The translations under genes and the position numbers were made by a program. Shown piece by piece: positions 1 through 7,373 of a stretch of DNA of 9,944 nucleotides. The notes beneath the pieces were generated by a model. That model did not search any database. It saw only the letters and a program-made list of their open reading frames with translations, and was not told the DNA's origin. Source of the stretch: Actinomycetota bacterium (lineage in GTDB: Bacteria; Actinomycetota; Humimicrobiia; Humimicrobiales; Humimicrobiaceae); NCBI GenBank assembly GCA_016932375.1, contig JAFGDA010000192.1, forward strand, positions 1 through 9,944. The letters run 5' to 3'. Each line of letters begins with the position of its first letter. Within the stretch, counting starts at the first letter, position 1.

Positions 1-81
1 AAGATATTTAAAAAATTAAAAGTCTACAGGGGCGAGGAACATCCGCATAAAGCGCAGAATCCTGAAAAAAAAGAACTATAA
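1..81 (+). CDS. rplM: 50S ribosomal protein L13, C-terminal end (partial)
   Basis: Frame 1 is open from the window edge to TAA at 79-81 and encodes 26 residues. They include LKVYRGEEHPHKAQNP, the characteristic C-terminal tail of bacterial L13 (usual form: KLKVYxGxxHPHxAQxP). L13 is an early-assembling protein of the large ribosomal subunit. The next gene is rpsI, and rplM-rpsI is a near-universal bacterial pair. The stop codon is followed directly by the rpsI Shine-Dalgarno sequence, so the two are cotranscribed. The 5' part and the operon promoter lie outside the window. The identification rests on the short tail plus the rpsI neighbour. Confidence 0.93.
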   Translation, partial: KIFKKLKVYRGEEHPHKAQNPEKKEL

Positions 82-93
82 AGGAGAATTAAC

Positions 94-489
94 TTGGCTG
101 ATAAAGTAGTATATTATGCAACCGGAAAGAGGAAAGAAGCTACTGCAAAAGTCAGGCTGGTCCCCGGGGAAGGTAAGATCACAGTCAATAACCGGGAATA
201 TAAGGAATATTTCCCCCGTGAAGCCCTGTTGACGATGATAGTAGAACCTCTTAAACTTACTTCTACGGATCAGGTATATGATATAATTGCAGAGATTACC
301 GGAGGCGGGAAGACCGGACAGGCAGGTGCATTACGTCATGGTATTTCAAAAGCCCTGCTGGAGATAAACGACGATTACAGGGCCATACTTAAAAAAGAGG
401 GTTTTCTTACAAGGGATTCCAGGACCAAGGAGAGGAAAAAATACGGCCTTAAAAAAGCAAGAAAAAGACCCCAGTTCTCGAAAAGGTAA
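94..489 (+). CDS. rpsI: 30S ribosomal protein S9
   Basis: The gene encodes 131 residues, the usual S9 length (about 130). S9 is a small-subunit protein whose basic C-terminal tail reaches the P-site tRNA. Diagnostic segments are YATGKRKEATAKVRL near the N-terminus, ITGGGKTGQAGALRHGISKAL in the middle (residues about 69-89), and the C-terminal KKARKRPQFSKR with the invariant terminal SKR. The start is TTG at 94: AAGGAG lies at 81-86, seven bases upstream, and MADKVVYYATGKRK aligns with the family's N-terminus, so no upstream start is needed. It follows rplM by 12 bp. A 13-bp palindrome, AAAGG-TAA-CCTTT, surrounds its stop codon (482-494). Confidence 0.98.
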   Translation: MADKVVYYATGKRKEATAKVRLVPGEGKITVNNREYKEYFPREALLTMIVEPLKLTSTDQVYDIIAEITGGGKTGQAGALRHGISKALLEINDDYRAILKKEGFLTRDSRTKERKKYGLKKARKRPQFSKR

Positions 490-502
490 CCTTTATCCAG
501 GG

Positions 503-1534
503 ATGGGTTATCCTTGTTTAAAAATAGATTTAGATAAGATCTCACATAATAGCAGGACAGTATTCAACCGGTGTGTCTCAAAAGGCATATCGGTTGTTGG
601 TGTTACAAAGTGTTTCATGGGTGATAGCAGGATAGCGGGATGCATGCTGCGGAGTGGAATAAAAATGCTTGGTGACAGCAGGATAGAGAATATAAAGAGG
701 CTGTCGGAGCATTTTAAAAGCGGAATGGAACTTATAATGCTGAGGACCCCCATGCCGAGTGAAATAGAAAATGTAGTTGATCTTTGCAATATAAGCCTCA
801 ATACCCAGCTTGATGCAATAAGCCTGATATCGAAAGTTTGTTACTCAAAAAAAAAGACCCATAATATTATCATCATGATAGAAACTGATGATGCAAGGGA
901 AGGCATACTGCCAGGCGAAGCCCTGAATTTCTGCAAAACTGTCTTAAAAAAATATAAGAATATAAAAATTTCAGGGCTCGGCACCAATGCAAGGTGCATA
1001 TCTAAAACGGGCCCTTCGATTGAGAGCCTGAAGCTTTTATGTAACCTTAAAAAAGATATTGAGAATAGCCTGAGGGTATCCATCCCAATTATATCCGGAG
1101 GTAATTCCAGTATATGGAACATTGTTGAGAGCGGAAAATTTCCCCCGGAAATCAACCAGGTAAGGGTGGGCGAGGTCATACTGCTCGGCCACGAAACAGT
1201 CAATTACAGGGTGGTAGAAGGAATGCACAGGGATTGTTTCGAGCTGCAGGCAGAGATAATAGAGGTAAAAAACAGGAAGGGCAGGCCGTACCGGCTTATT
1301 CTTGCCCTTGGTGTCCAGGATGTAAACTACCGCAACCTGTACCATAAAACTGCCGGCCTTGATAATGTAAGCCAGAGCAGCGACCATACTGTTGTGGAAA
1401 TAAATAAGGACACAAAACTTACAAAAAATGATTTTTCAAATTTCAGGGTTGGGGGTATAATTTCTTTCAGCCTTGATTATTTTGGTGTGCTATCATGTAT
1501 GACCTCTCCTTTTGTTAAGAGAAGATATGTATAA
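503..1534 (+). CDS. PLP-dependent alanine/ornithine racemase family enzyme
   Basis: This is a 343-residue protein with the fold-type III (alanine racemase N-terminal) PLP barrel. The start YPCLKIDLDKI, the PLP lysine in VVGVTKCFMGD (Lys36), MLGDSRIENIKRL, ISGGNSS, NQVRVGEVILLG, the LALGVQDV segment and SSDH are typical of the ornithine racemase (Orr)-like branch rather than classical Alr. Family members interconvert L/D amino acids such as ornithine, but substrate cannot be read from sequence. The stretch between AEIIEVK and LILALGVQDV is only about ten residues, shorter than I recall for characterised Orr enzymes. ATG 503 is chosen because the family begins M-x-YP, although its Shine-Dalgarno is poor (AAAGG at 482-486 is 16 bases away). 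It lies 13 bp after rpsI and 17 bp before glmS, in the place glmM usually occupies in Actinobacteria. No ornithine aminomutase genes are nearby. A separate alr lies at 6041. Confidence 0.8.
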   Translation: MGYPCLKIDLDKISHNSRTVFNRCVSKGISVVGVTKCFMGDSRIAGCMLRSGIKMLGDSRIENIKRLSEHFKSGMELIMLRTPMPSEIENVVDLCNISLNTQLDAISLISKVCYSKKKTHNIIIMIETDDAREGILPGEALNFCKTVLKKYKNIKISGLGTNARCISKTGPSIESLKLLCNLKKDIENSLRVSIPIISGGNSSIWNIVESGKFPPEINQVRVGEVILLGHETVNYRVVEGMHRDCFELQAEIIEVKNRKGRPYRLILALGVQDVNYRNLYHKTAGLDNVSQSSDHTVVEINKDTKLTKNDFSNFRVGGIISFSLDYFGVLSCMTSPFVKRRYV

Positions 1535-1551
1535 AAATACCTGGAGGAAAA

Positions 1552-3405
1552 ATGTGTGGAATTGTTGCTTATGCCGGAATAAAAAAATGTAAAAATATTT
1601 TAATAGAAGGGCTTAAAAGGCTGGAATACAGGGGTTATGATTCGGCAGGTATTGCGATAATGGTAAAGAAGCCGGGGACAGAAGGTGGACCGGGCGGATT
1701 TTATGTTTCCGTAATAAAGGAAGCCGGAAAAATAAAAGTAATGGAGGAAGAAGCAAAAAGCCTGAAGGAAGATGGTACCCTTGGTATAGGGCATACGAGG
1801 TGGGCGACACACGGGGAGCCTGTCAGGGAAAATGCACACCCTCACACGGACTGTACAGGCAAAATAGCCGTAGTCCATAACGGTATAATTGAAAATTTTA
1901 CCAGGTTAAAAAGGGAGCTTTCAGGAGAAGGGCACAGGTTTAAATCTGATACGGATACGGAGGTTCTGCCACATCTCCTTGAGAAATATTACGAAGGGGA
2001 CCTTCTTGTAGCCATGCAGAAGCTGATAAAAGATATCAGGGGTTCCGGAGCGATTGTGGCAATATCCGCGGATAATCCAGATGAAATCATAGGAGCAAGA
2101 ATAGCCAGCCCTCTTGTTGCCGGGATCTCCAAAGAAGGGAATTTCCTCGCTTCCGACATGCCGGCTGTGCTGGAGCACACTAAAAATTTTATGGTGATAT
2201 ATGATTACGAAACAGTAAGGGTAACCCCAAACAGCGTGGATATATATGACAGTGAAGGCAGGCCCGTGAAAAGGGAACCTTTCCATGCCAACTGGAACAT
2301 ATCCAGTGCTGAAAAAAGCGGCTATGAAGACTTCATGCTGAAAGAGATATTCGAGCAGCCTTTCGGGATAAAAGAGACAATGAGGGGCAGGCTGACAGGT
2401 GGTTATCTTCATTTTGATGAGTTGAATTTATCTGAAGAGAAGATAAAAAAACTAAAAAGAATACAGATTATTGCGGCCGGTACTTCTTATCATGCTGCAC
2501 TAACAGGTAAACTCCTGATCGAAAGGTGGGCGAAAATACCGGTAGAAGTTGATTTTTCTTCGGAATACAGGTACAGGGACCCGATTGTTGAGGAAAATTG
2601 CCTTTTTATTGCGATAACCCAATCGGGTGAGACTATAGACACCCTTGCCGCAATAAGGGAGGCGAGGTCTAAAGATGCAAAGGTAGTTTCTATTACGAAT
2701 GTAGTGGGGAGCACAATATCAAGGGAATCTGACTCAGTAATCTATACACATGCGGGACCGGAAATAGGGGTTTGTGCTACAAAGACTTTTACTTCCCAGA
2801 TAATAGTATTGTACCTGATGGCGGTTTATTTTGCTAAGATAAGGAAAAAGATTAACGTAGAAAAATATAAAACTATTCTTGAGGAGCTAAGTAACATTCC
2901 GGATAAGGTTCAAATTATCCTTGACCAGTCAGGGGCTATTAAAAAAATTGCTGACAGGACATACAGGTACAGTTGCTTCCTTTTCCTTGGCAGGATTTTT
3001 GGCCTCCCAACTGCCCTTGAAGGCGCGCTGAAGCTTAAAGAGGTCTCATACATACATGCTGAGGGATATCCTGCAGGTGAAATGAAACATGGACCCATTG
3101 CACTTACGGATTCGAGGACTGTTGTCGTTGGTATTGCGCCCCGGGATCCTGTATATGAAAAAATACTATCCAATATCCAGGAGGTAAAAGCAAGGAAGGC
3201 AACAATTTTTACAATAGCGTCCGAGGGCGACGGCAGTATTGAAGAATATTCTGATTATGTATTCCATGTTCCCGGAACCCTGAAAGAATTATATGGCATC
3301 CTGACCATAATACCTCTCCAGCTGTATTCCTATTATATTGCCAAAAATCTTTCGAGAGATGTTGACCAGCCAAGGAACCTTGCAAAAAGTGTTACTGTGG
3401 AGTGA
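1552..3405 (+). CDS. glmS: Glutamine-fructose-6-phosphate aminotransferase (isomerizing)
   Basis: GlmS makes glucosamine-6-phosphate from fructose-6-phosphate and glutamine in the cytoplasm, the first committed step to UDP-GlcNAc for peptidoglycan. The 617 residues contain an N-terminal class II glutaminase domain: nucleophile Cys2 in MCGIVAYAG, RGYDSAG, HTRWATHGEP, HNGIIEN and SDTDTEV. Two SIS domains follow: AAGTSYHAAL, ITQSGETIDTLA and ATKTFTSQ in the first, then LEGALKLKEVSYIHAEGYPAGEMKHGPIAL (quoted in two parts: LEGALKLKEVSYIHAEG, then YPAGEMKHGPIAL) in the second. The end, DVDQPRNLAKSVTVE, is canonical. A Gly/Pro-rich insert of about nine residues after YDSAG explains the small excess over the 609-residue E. 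coli enzyme. GGAGG at 1543-1547 precedes ATG 1552. Only 17 bp separate it from the racemase, so there is no room for a glmS ribozyme. Its end abuts acpS. Confidence 0.98.
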   Translation: MCGIVAYAGIKKCKNILIEGLKRLEYRGYDSAGIAIMVKKPGTEGGPGGFYVSVIKEAGKIKVMEEEAKSLKEDGTLGIGHTRWATHGEPVRENAHPHTDCTGKIAVVHNGIIENFTRLKRELSGEGHRFKSDTDTEVLPHLLEKYYEGDLLVAMQKLIKDIRGSGAIVAISADNPDEIIGARIASPLVAGISKEGNFLASDMPAVLEHTKNFMVIYDYETVRVTPNSVDIYDSEGRPVKREPFHANWNISSAEKSGYEDFMLKEIFEQPFGIKETMRGRLTGGYLHFDELNLSEEKIKKLKRIQIIAAGTSYHAALTGKLLIERWAKIPVEVDFSSEYRYRDPIVEENCLFIAITQSGETIDTLAAIREARSKDAKVVSITNVVGSTISRESDSVIYTHAGPEIGVCATKTFTSQIIVLYLMAVYFAKIRKKINVEKYKTILEELSNIPDKVQIILDQSGAIKKIADRTYRYSCFLFLGRIFGLPTALEGALKLKEVSYIHAEGYPAGEMKHGPIALTDSRTVVVGIAPRDPVYEKILSNIQEVKARKATIFTIASEGDGSIEEYSDYVFHVPGTLKELYGILTIIPLQLYSYYIAKNLSRDVDQPRNLAKSVTVE

Positions 3406-3410
3406 TAACA

Positions 3411-3791
3411 TTGGAAGTGTTTGGAACAGGTACTGACATAATAGAAGTTAGGAGAATAGCGGAAGCCATAAATAAAAACCATTCTTTCAGGAACAGGGTC
3501 TATACTGAAAAAGAAATAGATTATTGCAGTAAAAAAGGAAAGGGGATGTACCCGAGTTTTGCAGCGCGTTTTGCTGCAAAGGAAGCAGTGGCAAAGTCAC
3601 TTGCGGAAGGTCTTGGAGGAAAAATATCCTTAAATGAAATCGAACTTACCCATAAAGGTAATGGGGCTCCTGTAATAGTTTTATATGGAAAGACGCTGCA
3701 GCACAGTAGAGGCATTGGTATAAAAGAGATAAAGATCTCTGTTTCTGCTACTGATAATTTTGCAATTGCATTTGCAATTTCTTTAAAATAA
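3411..3791 (+). CDS. acpS: Holo-[acyl-carrier-protein] synthase
   Basis: AcpS transfers 4'-phosphopantetheine from CoA to a serine of apo-ACP, activating it for fatty acid and lipid synthesis. The N-terminal FGTGTDIIEVRRI carries the Mg-binding aspartate. RFAAKEAVAKSLAEG carries the conserved E and K of the second phosphopantetheinyl transferase motif, and IKISVSATDNFAIAFA is the usual C-terminal strand (family form SxSHxxxxAxA, here with T in place of H). From TTG 3411 the protein is 126 residues, the normal length. I prefer TTG 3411 because GGAG at 3399-3402 is eight bases upstream and MEVFGTGTD matches the family start. GTG 3402, which overlaps the glmS TGA by 4 bp, is an alternative adding three residues but has no visible Shine-Dalgarno. 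Last gene of the first unit. Confidence 0.93.
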   Translation: MEVFGTGTDIIEVRRIAEAINKNHSFRNRVYTEKEIDYCSKKGKGMYPSFAARFAAKEAVAKSLAEGLGGKISLNEIELTHKGNGAPVIVLYGKTLQHSRGIGIKEIKISVSATDNFAIAFAISLK

Positions 3792-3831
3792 ATAATTCAA
3801 CCGTTTCACATATTAATTTTAACTATATTTT

Positions 3832-3860
3832 TTGACCTGTTTGGCTATATAATCTATTAT
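3832..3860 (+). promoter_or_regulatory. Sigma70-type promoter for nnr-CBS-alr
   Basis: TTGACC (3832-3837) and TATTAT (3855-3860) are separated by exactly 17 bp, each matching consensus at five of six positions. Transcription would start near 3867, giving a leader of about 54 nt before nnr. The region is AT-rich, and this is the only sizeable gap (129 bp) between rplM and alr. A perfect TATAAT at 3848-3853 lies only 10 bp from the same -35, too close for that pairing. I see no convincing terminator for the upstream operon between 3792 and 3831, so read-through is possible. Confidence 0.6.
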
Positions 3861-3920
3861 TAAGCAACAGTATCAAACAAAGGGTTTGTGCTATCGTGGT
3901 CCTGAAGAGGTTATTATTAA

Positions 3921-5558
3921 ATGGAATTACCTGGCAATACTGAACTGAATAAACCGGAATCACTGAAAAGGATACTTTCCGGCAGGCAAATGGCGGAAGT
4001 AGACCGTGAGGCCATTTCAGGAGGTATCGATTCGAGGTGGCTTATGAAAAATGCAGGCCAGGCTGTTTCCTCCAGCATTATAAAAGATTTTGAGAGCCGG
4101 CATCCGGGGCGTGCACCCCGGGGTGTAGTGGTCTGTGGTGGAGGAAATAACGGAGGGGATGGTTTTGTAGCAGCTGAAGGACTTTCTGAATTTGGGTGCA
4201 GTGTAAAAATATTTCACCTTGTTTCACCGGAAAGGTTCACTCAAGACAGCAGGTATTACTATGACCGGCTTTCTAAAAATACAAAGATGAGTGAAAATAT
4301 TTTTTACCTTGGACTGCAGGATGAAGTTAAAATGAGTTTGTTCATGAAGGAACTTGCAGGTGCCGATTTTGTAGTTGACGCTATTTTAGGTACTGGGATA
4401 CATGAGGTTGATGTAAGAAGCCCCGCAGGGGAAATAATCGATATTATTAATTCTTATAAGGAACGGAGAGGCGGCCTTAAGGTTTATGCCGTTGATATAC
4501 CTTCAGGTATTGATTCGGATAACGGAAAGGTGCTCGGGACCGCTGTAAAAGCTGACAGGACAATTACATTTGGCGCAAAAAAAATCGGTAATGTCAATTA
4601 CCCGGGGGCAGGTTTTAATGGAGATGTAATCTGTGTGGATATAGGTATACCGGACAGGTATTTCAGGGCATATGAAAATATCTATGAACCCGGCTTTGAG
4701 TGGGCATGCTCGAAGATACCTTTAAAATTACCCTGGATCCATAAACACCGGGCAGGCAAGTTACTTGTAGTGGCTGGTTCCACCGGTTTTACAGGGGCAG
4801 CGGCAATGACCTGTATGGCTGCCCTAAGGTCGGGTGCCGGGCTGGTAACACTTGTATGCCCGGATGAGCTTAACCAGGTTTTTGAGCAGAAACTGACCGA
4901 AGTAATAACGCATCCCTTAAAAAGCCCGGTCCGGGGATTACTGCAATATGAAAACCTGCCTGCCATACTTGAGCTTGGCAGAAAAGCAGATGCGGTGGTC
5001 ATAGGCCCCGGTATATCACGGGACCCGGGGACAATGATGCTTGTAAAAAACCTTATTGAGGATCTTGAGCCCCCTGTCGTACTCGATGCAGATGGCCTGC
5101 AGGTATTAAAGGATCCCGGTATCACAAGGAATACAGGCCCCTGCAGGATAGTGATAACCCCTCATTCCGGTGAATTGTCCGATATAATGGGATTGAAGGA
5201 AATAAGACTTGAAGACAGGATAGATATAAATAAGGAAGCAGTATTAAAATTCGGGCTGGTATCGGTACTTAAAGGTGCAAGGTCGGTCATATCAAATACA
5301 GGGGGGAAAACATATATAAATACCACCGGTAACTGGGGCCTGGCATCGGCCGGGACCGGGGATATCCTGGCCGGTATGATAGGTTCCCTTATCTGCCAGG
5401 GAATGGGTATTACAGAAAGCGCGGTATGTGGCACCTATATACATGGCATGGCTGCAGATATAATGGCAAAAAAGACCAGTATGACTGCACTCATAGCAAC
5501 AGACCTCCTCGAAGGCCTTAAGGAGGTATTCCTGAAAATTGAAAAAATAAAATATTGA
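3921..5558 (+). CDS. nnr: Bifunctional NAD(P)H-hydrate repair enzyme (epimerase + dehydratase)
   Basis: The 545-residue protein fuses an N-terminal YjeF_N NAD(P)HX epimerase to a C-terminal ADP/ATP-dependent NAD(P)HX dehydratase of the ribokinase-like fold. Together they restore damaged hydrated NADH and NADPH. Epimerase motifs: MAEVDREAI, MKNAGQAV, VVCGGGNNGGDGFVAAEGL (residues about 70-90), VDAILGTG, and AVDIPSGIDSDNG. Dehydratase motifs: HKHRAGKLLVVAGSTGFTGA, AALRSGAGLVTLVCP, VVIGPGISRDPG, VVLDADGLQVL, ITPHSGE (the family usually has HPGE), VLKGARSVI and ASAGTGDILAGMIGSL, where the Asp is the likely catalytic base. ATG 3921 is preferred because the residues before MAEVDR (ILSGRQ) belong to the family start, with AGAGG at 3906-3910 as Shine-Dalgarno. 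The length exceeds the E. coli protein (515) modestly. It is followed ten bases later by the CBS gene. Confidence 0.96.
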   Translation: MELPGNTELNKPESLKRILSGRQMAEVDREAISGGIDSRWLMKNAGQAVSSSIIKDFESRHPGRAPRGVVVCGGGNNGGDGFVAAEGLSEFGCSVKIFHLVSPERFTQDSRYYYDRLSKNTKMSENIFYLGLQDEVKMSLFMKELAGADFVVDAILGTGIHEVDVRSPAGEIIDIINSYKERRGGLKVYAVDIPSGIDSDNGKVLGTAVKADRTITFGAKKIGNVNYPGAGFNGDVICVDIGIPDRYFRAYENIYEPGFEWACSKIPLKLPWIHKHRAGKLLVVAGSTGFTGAAAMTCMAALRSGAGLVTLVCPDELNQVFEQKLTEVITHPLKSPVRGLLQYENLPAILELGRKADAVVIGPGISRDPGTMMLVKNLIEDLEPPVVLDADGLQVLKDPGITRNTGPCRIVITPHSGELSDIMGLKEIRLEDRIDINKEAVLKFGLVSVLKGARSVISNTGGKTYINTTGNWGLASAGTGDILAGMIGSLICQGMGITESAVCGTYIHGMAADIMAKKTSMTALIATDLLEGLKEVFLKIEKIKY

Positions 5559-5568
5559 AGGAGTTTTT

Positions 5569-6024
5569 ATGTCCGGATTAAAAGCAAGGGATATAATGGT
5601 AAGGAAAGTGATAACAATAAGTAAAAAAGCTTCGGTTGACGAGCTTTCCCGGTTGCTTGTTAAAGAGAAGATAAGCGGCGTTCCGGTTGTTGATGACATG
5701 GGGAAGCTAACAGGCATAGCCACTGAAGGAGATCTTATAATAAAGGATTCAGACCTTCATTTTCCGGGATATTTTAAGCTTCTTGACAGCATAATATACC
5801 TTGAAAGCCTTAATAAATTCAAGAATAACCTGCGTAAATATCTTGCAACAAAGGTTGAGGACGTAATGACAGGGGAAGTAAGGACTGTCGGTGAGGATAC
5901 CCCCGTAAATGAAGTTGCAAACCTCATGATAAAATACAATATAAACCGGGTCCCCGTTCTGGATAAGGATGAAAACCTGGTTGGGATAATTACAAGAGCT
6001 GATATAGTAAAATCGATGACATAA
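5569..6024 (+). CDS. Two-CBS-domain protein
   Basis: This 151-residue soluble protein consists of two CBS domains with no attached enzyme or membrane domain. CBS1 covers about residues 5-60 (ARDIMVRKVITISKKASVDE, then GVPVVDDMGKLTGIATEGDLI). CBS2 covers about 93-150 (VEDVMTGEVRTVGEDTPVNE, then RVPVLDKDENLVGIITRADIV). A helical linker with FPGYFKLLDSIIYLESLNKF joins them. CBS pairs bind adenosyl ligands such as ATP, ADP, AMP, NAD(H) or S-adenosylmethionine and usually regulate a partner. The Asp in EGDLI and RADIV corresponds to the frequent ribose-binding position. AAGGAG at 5558-5563, overlapping the nnr stop, gives a clear start. It lies between nnr and alr (16 bp before alr) in one transcript. 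A regulatory role for either neighbour is inference. Confidence 0.9.
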   Translation: MSGLKARDIMVRKVITISKKASVDELSRLLVKEKISGVPVVDDMGKLTGIATEGDLIIKDSDLHFPGYFKLLDSIIYLESLNKFKNNLRKYLATKVEDVMTGEVRTVGEDTPVNEVANLMIKYNINRVPVLDKDENLVGIITRADIVKSMT

Positions 6025-6040
6025 AAAAGGGTAAAGGTAA

Positions 6041-7246
6041 ATGCCGGCAGATCCAGTTACAGTTAAATCCATAAAAGACAAAAGGTATGCATGGGCGGAA
6101 ATAAACCTTTCAAATCTTGCTGCCAATATAAGGTTGATTAAGGATTACTGCAGCAGGTCCGCGACTGAAATAATGGCTGTCGTAAAAGCCGGTGGTTACG
6201 GACACGGGGCAGTGGAAGCAGCAAAAGAAGCCCTTAAAAGTGGTGCAGGTTCCCTCGGAGTGGTACTTGTGGAAGAGGGAACTGAACTAAGAAAAGCAGG
6301 AATAAAGGCACCGGTCTATATCCTTGGTGAGACCCCCCCTGAAGCATATGGGGAAATTATCGAAAATGACCTGATAATCTCAATAAATTCCTATGACTCA
6401 GCAAAAAGGTTTGCAGGCGTCTGTAAAAAATACGGCAGTGGATCAGCTGTAAACATTAATATAGATACCGGTATGAACCGTTTAGGCATTAATTACAGGA
6501 ATGCAGTAGAGCAGGTACTTGGAATAAACCGGCTGGAACCACTTTTAATAAGGGGAGTATCAACACATTTTTCCTGTGCGGCAATAAAGGATGACCAGTA
6601 CAGCAGCATCCAGTGGACCCGTTTCCAGGAGATTATAAATGGATTATACAGTGCAGGGCTTAAAATCGATAATTTTCATTGTGCAAATAGTGCAGCATTT
6701 TTCAGGTACAGGCACATGCATATGGATATGGCAAGGATCGGTATCTCAATGTATGGACTGATACCATATGATGAAGGCTGGGAATCCTGGATAAATACGG
6801 ACGTTCGCCATGTATTATCCGGATTGAAGCCTGTTTTCAGCCTTAAGGCCAGGATATCTTTTATAAAGGAGGTAGATACAGGTCAACCCATATCATACTG
6901 CGGGACATTTAAAACCACCAGGAAAAGTATTATTGCAACAATACCAATGGGTTATGCAGACGGATACAGCAGGATACTTTCAAATAAAGCAAGGATTATT
7001 ATAAATGGAATTGAAGCCCCCGTGGTTGGTAATGTCACGATGGACCAGTTTATGGTTGATGTCACAGATGCATGCCTGCAGTTTCCCATAAAGGCAGGCG
7101 ATGAAGTTGTCCTGATGGGAAACCCTGGATCAGGGGAAGGTAAAGGAAATATACCTGCTGAAGAAATAGCAGGTATCCTTGGCACAATAAATTACGAAGT
7201 GGTATGCATGTTCGGTAAAAGGGTACCCCATGTCTATGTAAGGTAA
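6041..7246 (+). CDS. alr: Alanine racemase
   Basis: Alr interconverts L- and D-alanine with PLP and supplies D-Ala for peptidoglycan stems. The 401-residue protein has both domains. The PLP lysine is Lys49 in VVKAGGYGHG, where classical enzymes have VVKANAYGHG. Further motifs are INIDTGMNRLG, STHFSCA, FHCANSAA, DMARIGISMYGL, then the second catalytic base Tyr286 in ISYCGTF, IPMGYADGYSR, VVGNVTMDQFMVDVTD and the C-terminal RVPHVY. The first 15 residues precede the usual YAWAEINLSNL start and form a modest N-terminal extension. AAAAAGGG at 6024-6031 and AAAGG at 6033-6037 lie before ATG 6041. It closes the nnr-CBS-alr unit. The downstream tsaE/tsaB genes often found after alr in Actinobacteria are absent here. 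The replacement of Asn-Ala by Gly-Gly after the lysine is a small oddity that should not abolish activity. Confidence 0.96.
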   Translation: MPADPVTVKSIKDKRYAWAEINLSNLAANIRLIKDYCSRSATEIMAVVKAGGYGHGAVEAAKEALKSGAGSLGVVLVEEGTELRKAGIKAPVYILGETPPEAYGEIIENDLIISINSYDSAKRFAGVCKKYGSGSAVNINIDTGMNRLGINYRNAVEQVLGINRLEPLLIRGVSTHFSCAAIKDDQYSSIQWTRFQEIINGLYSAGLKIDNFHCANSAAFFRYRHMHMDMARIGISMYGLIPYDEGWESWINTDVRHVLSGLKPVFSLKARISFIKEVDTGQPISYCGTFKTTRKSIIATIPMGYADGYSRILSNKARIIINGIEAPVVGNVTMDQFMVDVTDACLQFPIKAGDEVVLMGNPGSGEGKGNIPAEEIAGILGTINYEVVCMFGKRVPHVYVR

Positions 7247-7373
7247 GATATATCCCCGTATTTTTGTTATCCTTACTTTTAAAAAAATTTTTAGTTTCAG
7301 TAATACTTGTTTTCTACAAATATACCTGGAATAAAAAAAATTTTTTTATTTAGTAAAAATGGAAAGGACTATT

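Noticed and set aside
1535..1551. glmS ribozyme before glmS
   Set aside because: The gap is only 17 bp, and the upstream sequence is racemase coding region.
1921..2412. 163-codon minus-strand frame inside glmS
   Set aside because: It is a shadow of a highly conserved gene; the translation has no recognisable domain.
3754..3785. TTTGCAATT direct repeat at the end of acpS
   Set aside because: It simply encodes the FAI-AFAI strand of the AcpS C-terminus.
3848..3853. Perfect TATAAT as the -10 of the nnr promoter
   Set aside because: It is only 10 bp from TTGACC and has no alternative -35; TATTAT at 3855-3860 fits a 17-bp spacer.
4104..4121. CCGGGG/CCCCGG hairpin inside nnr
   Set aside because: It lies in a conserved coding region and is explained by codon content; no regulatory role is apparent.
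7331..7348. A8T7 run before the lipoprotein as a terminator of the alr operon
   Set aside because: There is no GC-containing stem or loop; it may bend DNA but is not a convincing terminator.
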